Positions 9,418 through 20,110 of a stretch of DNA of 64,000 bases are shown piece by piece. Below the pieces are notes generated by a model, which did not search any database, was not told where the DNA came from, and saw only the letters and a list, made by a program, of their open reading frames with translations. Both the position numbers and the translations under genes were made by a program. This DNA comes from 13-2-20CM-66-19 sp963760225 (GTDB lineage: Bacteria; Pseudomonadota; Gammaproteobacteria; Steroidobacterales; Steroidobacteraceae), in NCBI GenBank assembly GCA_963760225.1, contig CAVXCD010000003.1, positions 2,154,648 through 2,218,647 on the forward strand. Reading direction: 5' to 3'. How positions within the stretch are numbered: the first letter of the stretch is position 1; every line of letters starts with the position of its first letter.

Positions 9418-10739
9418 AGCGCCTCCACGGCGAGGCCGGCGGCGTGCGCGCTTGCCACGAAGTTCGGAAAGGAGGTCGCCACGTTCGCCACATCGGCAAT
9501 CTCGAGCGCGGTGCGCGCACGCACCGCGGCCACCGCGAAGGCCATGGCGATACGGTGATCACCGCGGCTGTCGATCGCACCGCCGTCCCAGGCGCTCTGC
9601 CCGCGGATCCACAGTCCGTCGGACAGCAGCTGGTGCTCGACTCCGAGCACCGTGAGCCCGTCGGCCATGGCCGCCAGGCGGTCGCTCTCCTTCACGCGCA
9701 GCTCGAGTGCGCCGCGCACCAGCGTCTCGCCGCTGGCCGCAGCCGCGGCGATGAAGAACACCGGCAACTCATCGATCGCGAGCGGCACCAGCGCCTCGGG
9801 CACCGTGATGCCGCGCAGTGCGCTCATGCGCACCTCGATGTCCGCCACCGGCTCGGCGTAAGCGGCGGCGGTGCCCGGTCGCGGCCGCACGCGGATATCC
9901 GCGCCCATGCGCAGCAGCAGCTCGAGCAGCCCGGTGCGCGTCGGGTTGACGCCGACGTTGCGCAGCGTGAGCGGCCGCGCCGCGCCGATCACGGCCGCGA
10001 CCATGAAGAACGCGGCCGAGGAGAAATCCCCGGGCACGCTGAGCGCGGTCGCGCGCAGCTCCTGGCCGCCCTCGAGCGCGATGGTGGGCCCGCGATGCGT
10101 CAGCTCGACGCCGAAGGCCTGCAGCATGCGCTCGGTGTGATCGCGCGAGGGCGCGGCTTCCGTGAGCAGCGTGCGCCCGGCGGCGTCCAGGCCCGCCAGC
10201 AGTACGGCGGACTTCACCTGCGCGCTCGCCACCGGCAGCGTGTACTCGATCGCGCGCAGTTGCGGGGTGCCGCGGATGTGCACCGGCGGCCGCCCCTCGT
10301 GCGTCTGGATGCGCGCGCCCATCAGGCGCAGCGGCGCCGCGACGCGCTCCATCGGCCGGCGCATCAGCGACGCATCGCCCACCAGCGTGGAGTCGAAGGG
10401 CTGCGGCGCCAGCACTCCCATCATCAGGCGCAGCGCCGTGCCGGCGTTGCCCATGTCGAGCTCACCGGCCGCGGCGGTGAGCCCTGCCGCCCCCACCCCG
10501 CGCACGCGCACCTCGGTATCCGCCGGGCGCTCGATGTGCACGCCGAGCGCCTGCAGCGCACGCGCGGTGGCCAGGCAGTCCTCGCCGTCGAGGAAGCCGC
10601 TGATGTGGGTGTCGCCCGCGGCGAGCGCACCGAGCATCAGCGCACGGTGCGAGATCGACTTGTCGCCGGGCACGCTCACCGTGCCGCCCACGGCGCCGCC
10701 GGGAGCGACCCGCCACGCGCCGCGCGGCGCAGCGCTCAT
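9414..10739 (-). CDS. aroA: 3-phosphoshikimate 1-carboxyvinyltransferase (EPSP synthase)
   Basis: A 441-residue enzyme that joins shikimate-3-phosphate with phosphoenolpyruvate in the shikimate pathway. Motifs are GDKSISHRALMLGALA near residues 21-36, the PEP-binding GNAGTALRLMMG near 92, and RVKESDRLAAMADGL near 340. The GDKSISH/GNAGTA set is that of the non-E. coli-type (class II-like) enzymes often found fused to TyrA in Pseudomonas; here AroA stands alone. ATG 10739 overlaps the TGA of pheA (ATGA), and its own stop overlaps the cmk start, so pheA-aroA-cmk is a tightly coupled series. Confidence 0.96.
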   Translation of the reverse strand: MSAAPRGAWRVAPGGAVGGTVSVPGDKSISHRALMLGALAAGDTHISGFLDGEDCLATARALQALGVHIERPADTEVRVRGVGAAGLTAAAGELDMGNAGTALRLMMGVLAPQPFDSTLVGDASLMRRPMERVAAPLRLMGARIQTHEGRPPVHIRGTPQLRAIEYTLPVASAQVKSAVLLAGLDAAGRTLLTEAAPSRDHTERMLQAFGVELTHRGPTIALEGGQELRATALSVPGDFSSAAFFMVAAVIGAARPLTLRNVGVNPTRTGLLELLLRMGADIRVRPRPGTAAAYAEPVADIEVRMSALRGITVPEALVPLAIDELPVFFIAAAAASGETLVRGALELRVKESDRLAAMADGLTVLGVEHQLLSDGLWIRGQSAWDGGAIDSRGDHRIAMAFAVAAVRARTALEIADVANVATSFPNFVASAHAAGLAVEAL

Positions 10740-11929
10740 TGCACCGCCCGCGGATAGGAGCCGAGCACGCGAAACAGCGAGGCGCGCTTCTTCAGCGCGC
10801 CGAGCGCCCGCGCGACGTGCGGCTCCTGCGCATGCCCTTCCAGGTCCATGAAGAACACGTAGTCCCACTTGCGCCGCCGCGAGGGACGCGACTCGATGCG
10901 CGTCAGGCTGACGCGATGGCGCGCCAGCGGTTCGAGCAGCCGGTGCAGTGCGCCCGGTGCATCGGTGTGCCCGACCGAGACCAACAGCGTCGTACGGTCC
11001 GCACCGCTCGCGCTGAACAGCTTGCGGCCGAGCACCAGGAAGCGCGTGGTGTTGTCGGCGCGGTCCTCGATCTCGGCCGCCAGCACCTTCAGTCCGTACA
11101 CTTCGGCGGCGGTCTCGCCGGCGATCGCGGCGCTGCCCTGCTCGTCGCGCGCGCGGCGCGCGCCTTCGGCGTTGCTCGACACCGCGACCTGCTCGATCCC
11201 GGGCAGATGCTCGTCGAGCCACTGGCGGCACTGGGCGAGCGACTGCGGGTGCGAGCAAACGCGCAGCACGCGCGCCAGCGCACCCATCGTGCCCATGAGG
11301 TGGTGGCGGATGCGCAGCTCCACCTCGCCGCAGATCTTCAGCGGCGAGGTGAGAAAGCGGTCGAGGGTGTGGTTCACCGTCCCCTCGGTGGAATTCTCGA
11401 TCGGCACCACGCCGAAATCCGCGCTGCCCGCCTCCACCTCGTGGAACACCTCGTCGATGGAGCTCAAGGGCAGCGCGCGCACCGAGTGGCCGAAGTGAAT
11501 GAGCAGCGCGCTCTGGGTGAAGGTGCCCTCGGGCCCGAGGAACGCCACCTTGAGAGGCTCCTGCTGCGCCAGACACGCCGACATGATCTCGCGGAACAGC
11601 CGCAGCACCTCCTCGTCGCGCAGCGGCCCGCGGTTGCGCTCGCGCGCCATGCGCAGCACCTGCGCCTCGCGCTCGGGGCGATAGAAGTCGACGGTGCGCC
11701 CGCCGCCGGTCTTGGAGATGCCCACCTGCTGGGCGAGACGCGCGCGCTCGTTGATGAGGCGTTGGATCTGCTCATCCACCTTGTCGATGCGGCGGCGCAC
11801 CTGCTCGAGCTGCGGCCGCAGCGGCGGCGGCGGCGAGGGCGGCGCGGACTGCCCGCCGCGGGTGCGCGCCGCGCGGCGGCGCGCCGCCGGCGCCCTCCTG
11901 CCCGGACCCGCTGACTTGCCTTCAGCCAT
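10736..11929 (-). CDS. pheA: bifunctional chorismate mutase/prephenate dehydratase
   Basis: A 397-residue two-step enzyme of phenylalanine synthesis. After a short Ala/Arg-rich tail comes the chorismate mutase domain (residues about 35-120, VRRRIDKVDEQIQRLINERARLA). The prephenate dehydratase domain begins at FLGPEGTFTQSA, with NSTEGTVNHTLD and the catalytic DNTTRFLVLG. A C-terminal ACT domain follows, with ESRPSRRRKWDYVFFMDLEGH, where phenylalanine binds for feedback control. The start at ATG 11929 overlaps the serC end by eight bases; an upstream ATG at 11971 is possible but adds only serC shadow sequence. Confidence 0.95.
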   Translation of the reverse strand: MAEGKSAGPGRRAPAARRRAARTRGGQSAPPSPPPPLRPQLEQVRRRIDKVDEQIQRLINERARLAQQVGISKTGGGRTVDFYRPEREAQVLRMARERNRGPLRDEEVLRLFREIMSACLAQQEPLKVAFLGPEGTFTQSALLIHFGHSVRALPLSSIDEVFHEVEAGSADFGVVPIENSTEGTVNHTLDRFLTSPLKICGEVELRIRHHLMGTMGALARVLRVCSHPQSLAQCRQWLDEHLPGIEQVAVSSNAEGARRARDEQGSAAIAGETAAEVYGLKVLAAEIEDRADNTTRFLVLGRKLFSASGADRTTLLVSVGHTDAPGALHRLLEPLARHRVSLTRIESRPSRRRKWDYVFFMDLEGHAQEPHVARALGALKKRASLFRVLGSYPRAVQ

Positions 11930-13004
11930 GGGTTCGCTCGAATTCCTGCATGAACGCAACCAGCGCCGCAACGCCCTCGAGCGGCATGGCGTTGTAGAGA
12001 CTGGCGCGCAGGCCGCCGACCGCGCGATGCCCCTCGAGATTGGTCAGTCCCGCCGCGCGCGCCGCGGCGGCGAACTGCACCTCCAGCGCGGGGGTGGGCA
12101 GGCGGAAGATTACGTTCATCCACGAGCGACTGCCGGCAGGCACCGCGTTGCGGTAGAAGCCCGACGCGTCGATCGTCGCGTAGAGCAGCTGCGCCTTGGC
12201 GCGATTACGCTGCGCCATCGCCGCAAGGCCGCCCTGGTCCCTTATCCAGCGCAGCACCAGCCCCGCCACGTACCAGGCGAACGTCGCCGGGGTATTGAGC
12301 ATCGAGCCCTCCGCGGCGACCTGCTGGTAGTCCCACACCGCCGGCGTGCCCGCGCGCGCGTGCCCGAGAAGCGCGGCGCGCACGATCACCACGGTGAGCC
12401 CGGCGGGACCTAAGTTCTTCTGGGCGCCGGCGTAGATCAACCCGAATTTCTCCACCGGCAGCGGCCGCGACAGCAGTGTCGAGGACATGTCGGCAACCAG
12501 CGGCACCGCGCCGCTGTCGGGGACGTAGGGAAACTCCACCCCGCCGATGGTCTCGTTGGCCGTGTAATGCAGGTAGGCCGCCCCGCCCGTGAGGCGCAGC
12601 GCCTGCGGATCGGGCACCGTGGTGTAGCCCGAAGCGGCCTCGTCGGCCGCGAGGTGCACGTGCCCGAGGAAGCGCTTGCCTTCGGCGATGGCCAGCTGCG
12701 ACCAGAAGCCGGTATTCAGGTAGTCGGCGCTCGCGCCGGGCTGCGCGAGGTTGAGCGGCACCGCGGCGAACTGGGCACGCGCGCCGCCCTGCAGGAACAG
12801 CACCCGGTAGCTGTCGGGCACGCTGAGCAGATTGCGCAGCAGCGCTTCGGACTCGCGGGCGACCTCCATGAACGGCTTGCCGCGGTGGCTGAGCTCCATG
12901 ACCGAGGCGCCGGAGCCCTGCCAGTCGAGCAGCTCATCGCGGACCTGTTCGAGCACCGGCGCGGGCAGCGTGGCCGGCCCCGCAGCGAAGTTGAATACGC
13001 GCAT
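11922..13004 (-). CDS. serC: phosphoserine aminotransferase
   Basis: A 360-residue PLP enzyme converting 3-phosphohydroxypyruvate to phosphoserine, and also acting in pyridoxal phosphate synthesis. The N-terminus MRVFNFAAGPATLPAPVLEQ is diagnostic; ELSHRGKPFMEV lies near residue 38, VADMSSTLLSRP near 170, and GAQKNLGPAGLTVVIVR near 190 contains the PLP-binding lysine. It follows gyrA by 82 bases on the same strand, giving the conserved gyrA-serC-pheA order. The 3' end overlaps the pheA start. Confidence 0.96.
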   Translation of the reverse strand: MRVFNFAAGPATLPAPVLEQVRDELLDWQGSGASVMELSHRGKPFMEVARESEALLRNLLSVPDSYRVLFLQGGARAQFAAVPLNLAQPGASADYLNTGFWSQLAIAEGKRFLGHVHLAADEAASGYTTVPDPQALRLTGGAAYLHYTANETIGGVEFPYVPDSGAVPLVADMSSTLLSRPLPVEKFGLIYAGAQKNLGPAGLTVVIVRAALLGHARAGTPAVWDYQQVAAEGSMLNTPATFAWYVAGLVLRWIRDQGGLAAMAQRNRAKAQLLYATIDASGFYRNAVPAGSRSWMNVIFRLPTPALEVQFAAAARAAGLTNLEGHRAVGGLRASLYNAMPLEGVAALVAFMQEFERTHG

Positions 13005-13086
13005 GCGTGACCTGTCGGGTCGTTCACACCATGGGGAAGGGCCGATCTTAGCGAAATCAGCGCGCGCGCAAGAACCTTTTCACCCG

Positions 13087-15684
<2,598 letters not shown>

Positions 15685-15732
15685 TAATTACGCACTGGCG
15701 CCGCGCTCTGGCGGCAGTGAATTAAAGGAGTA

Positions 15733-15738
15733 ATTCTA
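15733..15738 (-). promoter_or_regulatory. possible gyrA -10 element
   Basis: On the minus strand TAGAAT lies about 50 bases before the gyrA ATG in an AT-richer patch. No convincing -35 was found at 17 bases, so this is tentative. Confidence 0.35.
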
Positions 15739-15870
15739 TCACGAAGCGCCGCGCGGCCCTGCAGCGATCGTGGCCGCGCACGTGAGCGCGCACGGCCTGC
15801 GCAGGCGCGCGGCGGCAAGCGCGCGCCGATATACTGCGGGCAGCGGTTTTTTCCGCGGTTTTTTTGCTGT

Positions 15871-17202
15871 ATGTCCACCAGGCAAAGCGTCGACCTGCTG
15901 ATCGAACCGCGCTGGCTGCTGCCGATCGCACCGGCCAACACGGTGCTCGAGCGACACGCGGTGGCGCTCGCCGACGGACGCATCCTCGCGCTCGGGCCGG
16001 CGGCGGAGCTGCAGGCACGCTTCCTGCCCCGCGAGCACCTGGTGCGCGAACGCCACGCGCTGCTGCCCGGGCTGGTGAATGCACACACTAGCGCCTGCCA
16101 CGCGCTGCTGCGCGGGCTGGCGGTGCGCGCACCACGGCAACGCTGGCTCGCCGAAACGCTGGCGCCGCTCGGGCAGCGCGGCTGCGGCGCCGACTTCGTG
16201 CGCGACGGCACGCGGCTCGGCATCGCCGCCATGCTGCGCGCGGGCATCACCTGCTTCGCGGACCTCGCGCCGCTGCCCGAGGAGAGCGCGCGCGCCGTGG
16301 CCGCGGCCCACATGCGCGCCGCGATCGCTCTGCCGGTGAGCGACCTCGCGAGCCCCTGGGCGGAGGGCGCCAGCGGCCACCTGGCGCGCGCCGAGGCGCT
16401 GTGGGACGAGTACCGCAGCGACTCACGCATCACGCTGTACTTCGCGCCGCGCGCCGGGGTGAGCGATGCGACGCTGATCCGCATGCGCCGCGTCGCCGAT
16501 GAGCTCGAGGCGCGCATCGCCATGCAGCTCGCCGAGCTCGCCCCGGCCAGCGCGGCTGGCGGCGCGCCGCCCGATGGCGTCGCGGACGCCGCACCGCCCG
16601 CGCGCGCCGGCGCGGCGGTGCAGCGCCTGGCGGAGCTCGGGCTGCTGCGCCCGGGATGCCGCGTGATCGGCATGCTCGGCTGTGATACGCGCGAGCTCGC
16701 GCTGCTCGCCCACCACGGCGCCGCCGTCATCGCCTGTCCGCAGGCGGAGCTGCGCCTCGGCGCCACGCCCGGCCCGCTGGCGCTGCCCGAAGGTCACCGC
16801 ACCGGGCTCGGCAGCGACAGCCCGGCCGCCGCCGGCGCCTGCGACCTGCTCGCCGAGGCGCGCCTCGCCGCGCTGCTGTCGGGCTGGTCCGCGGCGCAGG
16901 CGCTGCACCTGGCGACGCTCGGCGGCGCCACCACCCTGGGACTGGCCTCCCAGATCGGCTCCATCGAGCCCAGCAAGGCCGCCGACCTCGTGTGCATCGA
17001 CCTGGAGGGGAGCGACGCGGGCCAGGCCGCGCGGGTGCCCGAGGTGATCGTGTTCGGCGCGACGCGCAGCCAGGTGAGCGATGTGTGGACCGCGGGGCGC
17101 GCCGCGGTGAGCGGCGGGCGGCTGCTGCTGTTCGATGAGACCGAGCTCGCGGAGCTGCCGGCCCGCTGGGCGCAGCGCCTGGCGCTGCAGGTGGCCGCAT
17201 GA
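15871..17202 (+). CDS. MtaD-family amidohydrolase, metal site degenerate (probable pseudoenzyme)
   Basis: A 443-residue protein clearly derived from the TRZ/ATZ and 5-methylthioadenosine/S-adenosylhomocysteine deaminase family: DLLIEPRWLLPI start, PGLVNAHTSACHALLRGLA near 66, GITCFADL near 125, and the C-terminal IGSIEPSKAADLVCIDL and QVSDVWTAGR. The metal site is nearly gone. The family HxH becomes H72-T-S74; the strand-5 HxHE reads Q219-L-A-E222; the next metal histidine position is Gly/Met in VIGML; only the Asp of LGSD316 remains. A Gly/Ala/Pro linker (about 225-247) replaces conserved sequence. In Pseudomonas the intact homologue also precedes ubiG. Deaminase activity is therefore doubtful. 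The stop overlaps the ubiG start. Confidence 0.8.
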   Translation: MSTRQSVDLLIEPRWLLPIAPANTVLERHAVALADGRILALGPAAELQARFLPREHLVRERHALLPGLVNAHTSACHALLRGLAVRAPRQRWLAETLAPLGQRGCGADFVRDGTRLGIAAMLRAGITCFADLAPLPEESARAVAAAHMRAAIALPVSDLASPWAEGASGHLARAEALWDEYRSDSRITLYFAPRAGVSDATLIRMRRVADELEARIAMQLAELAPASAAGGAPPDGVADAAPPARAGAAVQRLAELGLLRPGCRVIGMLGCDTRELALLAHHGAAVIACPQAELRLGATPGPLALPEGHRTGLGSDSPAAAGACDLLAEARLAALLSGWSAAQALHLATLGGATTLGLASQIGSIEPSKAADLVCIDLEGSDAGQAARVPEVIVFGATRSQVSDVWTAGRAAVSGGRLLLFDETELAELPARWAQRLALQVAA

Positions 17203-17927
17203 GCGCGGCGCGCGGTGCCGGCAGCACGAGCGAGGCACGCAACGCCGATCGTGGCGAGCTGGCGCGCTTCGATTCCAGCGCGGCGCGCTTCTGGGACCCG
17301 CAGGGCGAGTTTCGCCCGCTGCACCTCCTGAACCCGCTGCGCATGCAGTTCGTCACCGAGCGCGCCGCGCTCGCCGGCAAGCGCGTGCTCGATGTCGGCT
17401 GCGGCGGCGGGCTGCTCGCCGAGAGCCTGGCGCGCGCCGGCGCGCAGGTCACCGCCATCGACCTGGCGCCGGGCATGATCGAAGTCGCGCGGCTGCACGC
17501 GGCCGAGAGCGGCCTCAACATCGACTACCGCCTCGCCGCAGCAGAAGAGCTGGCGCGCCAGAGCCCGCAGGCCTTCGACGTGCTCACCTGCATGGAGATG
17601 CTCGAGCACGTGCCGCAGCCGGCGGCGATGGTGGCGACGCTCGCGCAGCTGCTGGTGCCGGGCGGCGCGCTGTTCGCCTCCACCCTCAACCGCAACCTCA
17701 AGTCCTTCCTGCTCGCCATCGTCGGCGCCGAGTACCTGCTGCGGCTGATTCCGCGCGGCACGCACGACTACGAGCGGCTCATCCGTCCCGCCGAGCTGGC
17801 GCGCTGGGCGCGCGCCGCCGGCCTCACGCTGCGCGAGCTCGCGGGGCTCGAGCTCGAGCCGTTCTCCGGGCGCGTGCGGCTCACGGCCGATGTGTCCGTG
17901 AACTACCTGGCACACCTGCAGCGGTGA
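17199..17927 (+). CDS. ubiG: ubiquinone biosynthesis O-methyltransferase UbiG
   Basis: A 242-residue SAM-dependent enzyme that makes both O-methylations of ubiquinone. The SAM-binding motif VLDVGCGGGLLAESLAR is near residues 62-78, with VTAIDLAPGMIEVAR after it and FDVLTCMEMLEHVPQP near 125. The C-terminal half has STLNRNLKSFLLAIVGAEY and LRLIPRGTHDY, which are specific to UbiG. ATG 17199 overlaps the TGA of the amidohydrolase gene (ATGA), and its TGA overlaps the GTG of rmuC. The ubiG start is supported by the family start ARFDSSAARFWDPQGEFRPLH near residue 22. Confidence 0.95.
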   Translation: MSAARGAGSTSEARNADRGELARFDSSAARFWDPQGEFRPLHLLNPLRMQFVTERAALAGKRVLDVGCGGGLLAESLARAGAQVTAIDLAPGMIEVARLHAAESGLNIDYRLAAAEELARQSPQAFDVLTCMEMLEHVPQPAAMVATLAQLLVPGGALFASTLNRNLKSFLLAIVGAEYLLRLIPRGTHDYERLIRPAELARWARAAGLTLRELAGLELEPFSGRVRLTADVSVNYLAHLQR

Positions 17928-19258
17928 GCGCGCCCCTCATCGGCGTACTGGCCGTCGCCGCACTACTCACCGGGGCACTGCTCGGCGCGTTGTTCACCCA
18001 GCTGACCGCCGCGCGGCGCATCGCGGCACTGTCGGTCGCGCTGGCCGCGGCGCAGGCACGGCTCGAGGCGAGCACGCTGCAGGAGGCCGACCGCCTGAGC
18101 CTGTTCGAGCAGTCCGAGACCCGCCTGCGCGCCGCGTTCGACACGCTCGCCGGGGAGACGCTGCGCGGCAACAGTGAGTTGTTCCTGCGCCTCGCGCGCG
18201 AGGCGCTTGGGCGCGACCAGGCGGTGGCCGCCGGAGTGCTCAAGGAGCGCGAGCTCGCCATCGCGCAGCTGGTCGAGCCGCTGCGCAGCGCGCTGGCGCG
18301 CACCGAGGCGCAGGTGCAGGCGCTCGAGCACGAGCGGCGCGAGGCGTTCGCCAGCCTGCGCACGCAGCTCGAGACGCTCGCCGGCGCGCAGACCCAGCTG
18401 CAACGCGAGACGCGCAACCTGGTGACCGCGCTGCGCCGTCCGGAGGTGCGCGGCCGCTGGGGCGAGCTCACGCTGCGCCGCCTGGTGGAGCTCGCCGGCT
18501 TGAGCGAGCACTGCGATTTCACCGAGCAGCTGCAGGTCGCCGGCGAGGATGGCGCGCTGCGCCCGGACCTGGTGGTGCATATGCCCGAGGCGCGTGACCT
18601 GGTGATCGACGCCAAGACGCCGCTCGACGCCTACCTCGCGGCGCTCGAAGCTCCCACCGAGGAGGAGCGCAACCACGCGCTCAAGCGCCATGCGCAGCAG
18701 GTCGAGACGCGCGTGCGCGAGCTCGCCTCCAAGGGCTACTGGACGCAGTTCGAGCGCAGTCCCGAGTTCGCCGTGCTGTTCCTGCCCGGCGACCAGTTCC
18801 TGTCCGCAGCGCTCGCCGAGCGGCCCGAGCTGCTCGAGAGCGCGCTCGCGCAGAGCGTCATCATCGCCACGCCCTCGACGCTCATTGCGCTGCTGAAGGC
18901 GGTCGCCTATGGCTGGCGGCAGTCGGTGGTGGCGCAGAATGCCGCGCAGATTCGCGACCTCGGACAGGAGCTGTACCGCCGGCTCAGCACCTTCAACGGG
19001 CACCTCGGCCGCATGGGGCAGCGCCTGGCCGCGGCGGTGGAAGCCTACAACGCCGGCGTCGGCTCGCTCGAGCGGCAGGTGCTGCCGCAGGCGCGCCGCT
19101 TCGCCGACCTGGGCGTGACGGCCGATGGGCCGCTGGCTGCGCCCGAGCCGGTCGGCCAGCTGGTGCGCGGCAGCGGCGCGGCGGCTGCCGCGGACGCCGC
19201 GCCCGAGGGCGCCCCCGAGACGACCTCCGCCGATGGGCCGCATGTCCACCAGGCCTGA
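17924..19258 (+). CDS. rmuC: DNA recombination protein RmuC
   Basis: A 444-residue protein starting at GTG 17924, overlapping the ubiG stop (GTGA). A short N-terminal membrane helix (LIGVLAVAALLTGALLGALF) is followed by a long coiled coil to about residue 165. The RmuC nuclease-like core has VRGRWGELTLRRLVELAGL, DLVIDAKTPLDAYLAAL, then GYWTQFERSPEFAVLFLPGDQFLSAAL and IIATPSTLIALLKAVAYGWR. RmuC limits inversions and rearrangements at short repeats; the core belongs to the PD-(D/E)xK superfamily. The C-terminus is an Ala/Glu-rich tail. It overlaps the start of the next gene by about 17-26 bases. Confidence 0.93.
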   Translation: MSAPLIGVLAVAALLTGALLGALFTQLTAARRIAALSVALAAAQARLEASTLQEADRLSLFEQSETRLRAAFDTLAGETLRGNSELFLRLAREALGRDQAVAAGVLKERELAIAQLVEPLRSALARTEAQVQALEHERREAFASLRTQLETLAGAQTQLQRETRNLVTALRRPEVRGRWGELTLRRLVELAGLSEHCDFTEQLQVAGEDGALRPDLVVHMPEARDLVIDAKTPLDAYLAALEAPTEEERNHALKRHAQQVETRVRELASKGYWTQFERSPEFAVLFLPGDQFLSAALAERPELLESALAQSVIIATPSTLIALLKAVAYGWRQSVVAQNAAQIRDLGQELYRRLSTFNGHLGRMGQRLAAAVEAYNAGVGSLERQVLPQARRFADLGVTADGPLAAPEPVGQLVRGSGAAAAADAAPEGAPETTSADGPHVHQA

Positions 19259-20096
19259 AGCGCCGGCCACCCGTGCGCTCGCCTGGCTGTACTCCGGTGC
19301 CGCCGAGCGCGCACGCCTGGCGGTGCTGTGTGCCCTCGAGCGCGAGATCGGCGCGAGCCTGCGCCGCGATCTGGATCACCAGGTCGCGCACGCGCGCCTC
19401 GCCTGGTGGCGCGAGGAGTGCGCGCGCTGCCTCGCCGGCGCACCGGCGCATCCATTGACGCGCGAGCTCGCGGCGCTGTTCGCTCCCGAGCCCGCCGCGG
19501 CGCTCGGCGGACTGGCGGGGCTGGTCGATTGCGCGGTGTGGGATCTGGCGGCGGCGACTTTCGAGACGCGCCGCGAGCTCAGCGCTTACTGCGAGCACTG
19601 GAGTGCGGCGATGATCGAACCGCTGGTGCGGCACGCCGCGCCGGGGCTCGCCCCTGCCGCCGGGCGCGCGCTCGGTGCGGCGCTGCGCGAGCTGGAGCTG
19701 CTGCTGGCGCTCGCGCCCGAGGCGCACGCCGGGCGGTTGCGCCTGCCGCTCGATGAGCTCGCCCGGGCCGCGGTCCCTGCGCAAGTCCTGGCGAACGCGC
19801 AGTGGCCGCCGCAGCTCGCCGCGCTGCTACGCGCACGGCACCAGGAGCTGCGCGAGGCGCTCGGCGCGAGCGTCAACGCGCTCGCGCCGCAGGCGCGGCC
19901 GCCGCTGCGCGGGGTGATCGTGTGGGCGGCGCTCGCCTGCCTGCAGTCGCAGCGCGCACAGGCGCGGCTGCCGCGCGCGAGCGTCCCGGGTGAGCAGCAG
20001 CGGCTGCTCGATGGCTGGCGCGCGTGGCGCGCCGCGCGACGCGCCGCCGCCGGGCACGGCCTGGCGCGCACGCTGTGCGCGCCGCAGGCGTGCTGA
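19242..20096 (+). CDS. squalene/phytoene-synthase-like protein
   Basis: A 284-residue, largely alpha-helical protein (ATG 19242; ATG 19233 is an alternative). The motif HARLAWWREECARC near residue 49, followed by HPLTRELA, resembles the R-LAWWR-E segment of squalene/phytoene-synthase fold proteins, including the NDUFAF6-like assembly factors. The strict DxxxD metal-binding motifs of true prenyl synthases are not evident, and no other carotenoid or hopanoid gene is nearby, so enzyme activity is doubtful. A role like NDUFAF6 (complex I assembly) is only a possibility from family resemblance. It lies between rmuC, which it overlaps, and yciK; yciK begins about 15 bases after its TGA. Confidence 0.6.
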   Translation: MSTRPEAPATRALAWLYSGAAERARLAVLCALEREIGASLRRDLDHQVAHARLAWWREECARCLAGAPAHPLTRELAALFAPEPAAALGGLAGLVDCAVWDLAAATFETRRELSAYCEHWSAAMIEPLVRHAAPGLAPAAGRALGAALRELELLLALAPEAHAGRLRLPLDELARAAVPAQVLANAQWPPQLAALLRARHQELREALGASVNALAPQARPPLRGVIVWAALACLQSQRAQARLPRASVPGEQQRLLDGWRAWRAARRAAAGHGLARTLCAPQAC

Positions 20097-20110
20097 GCTT
20101 CAGCGGCAAG

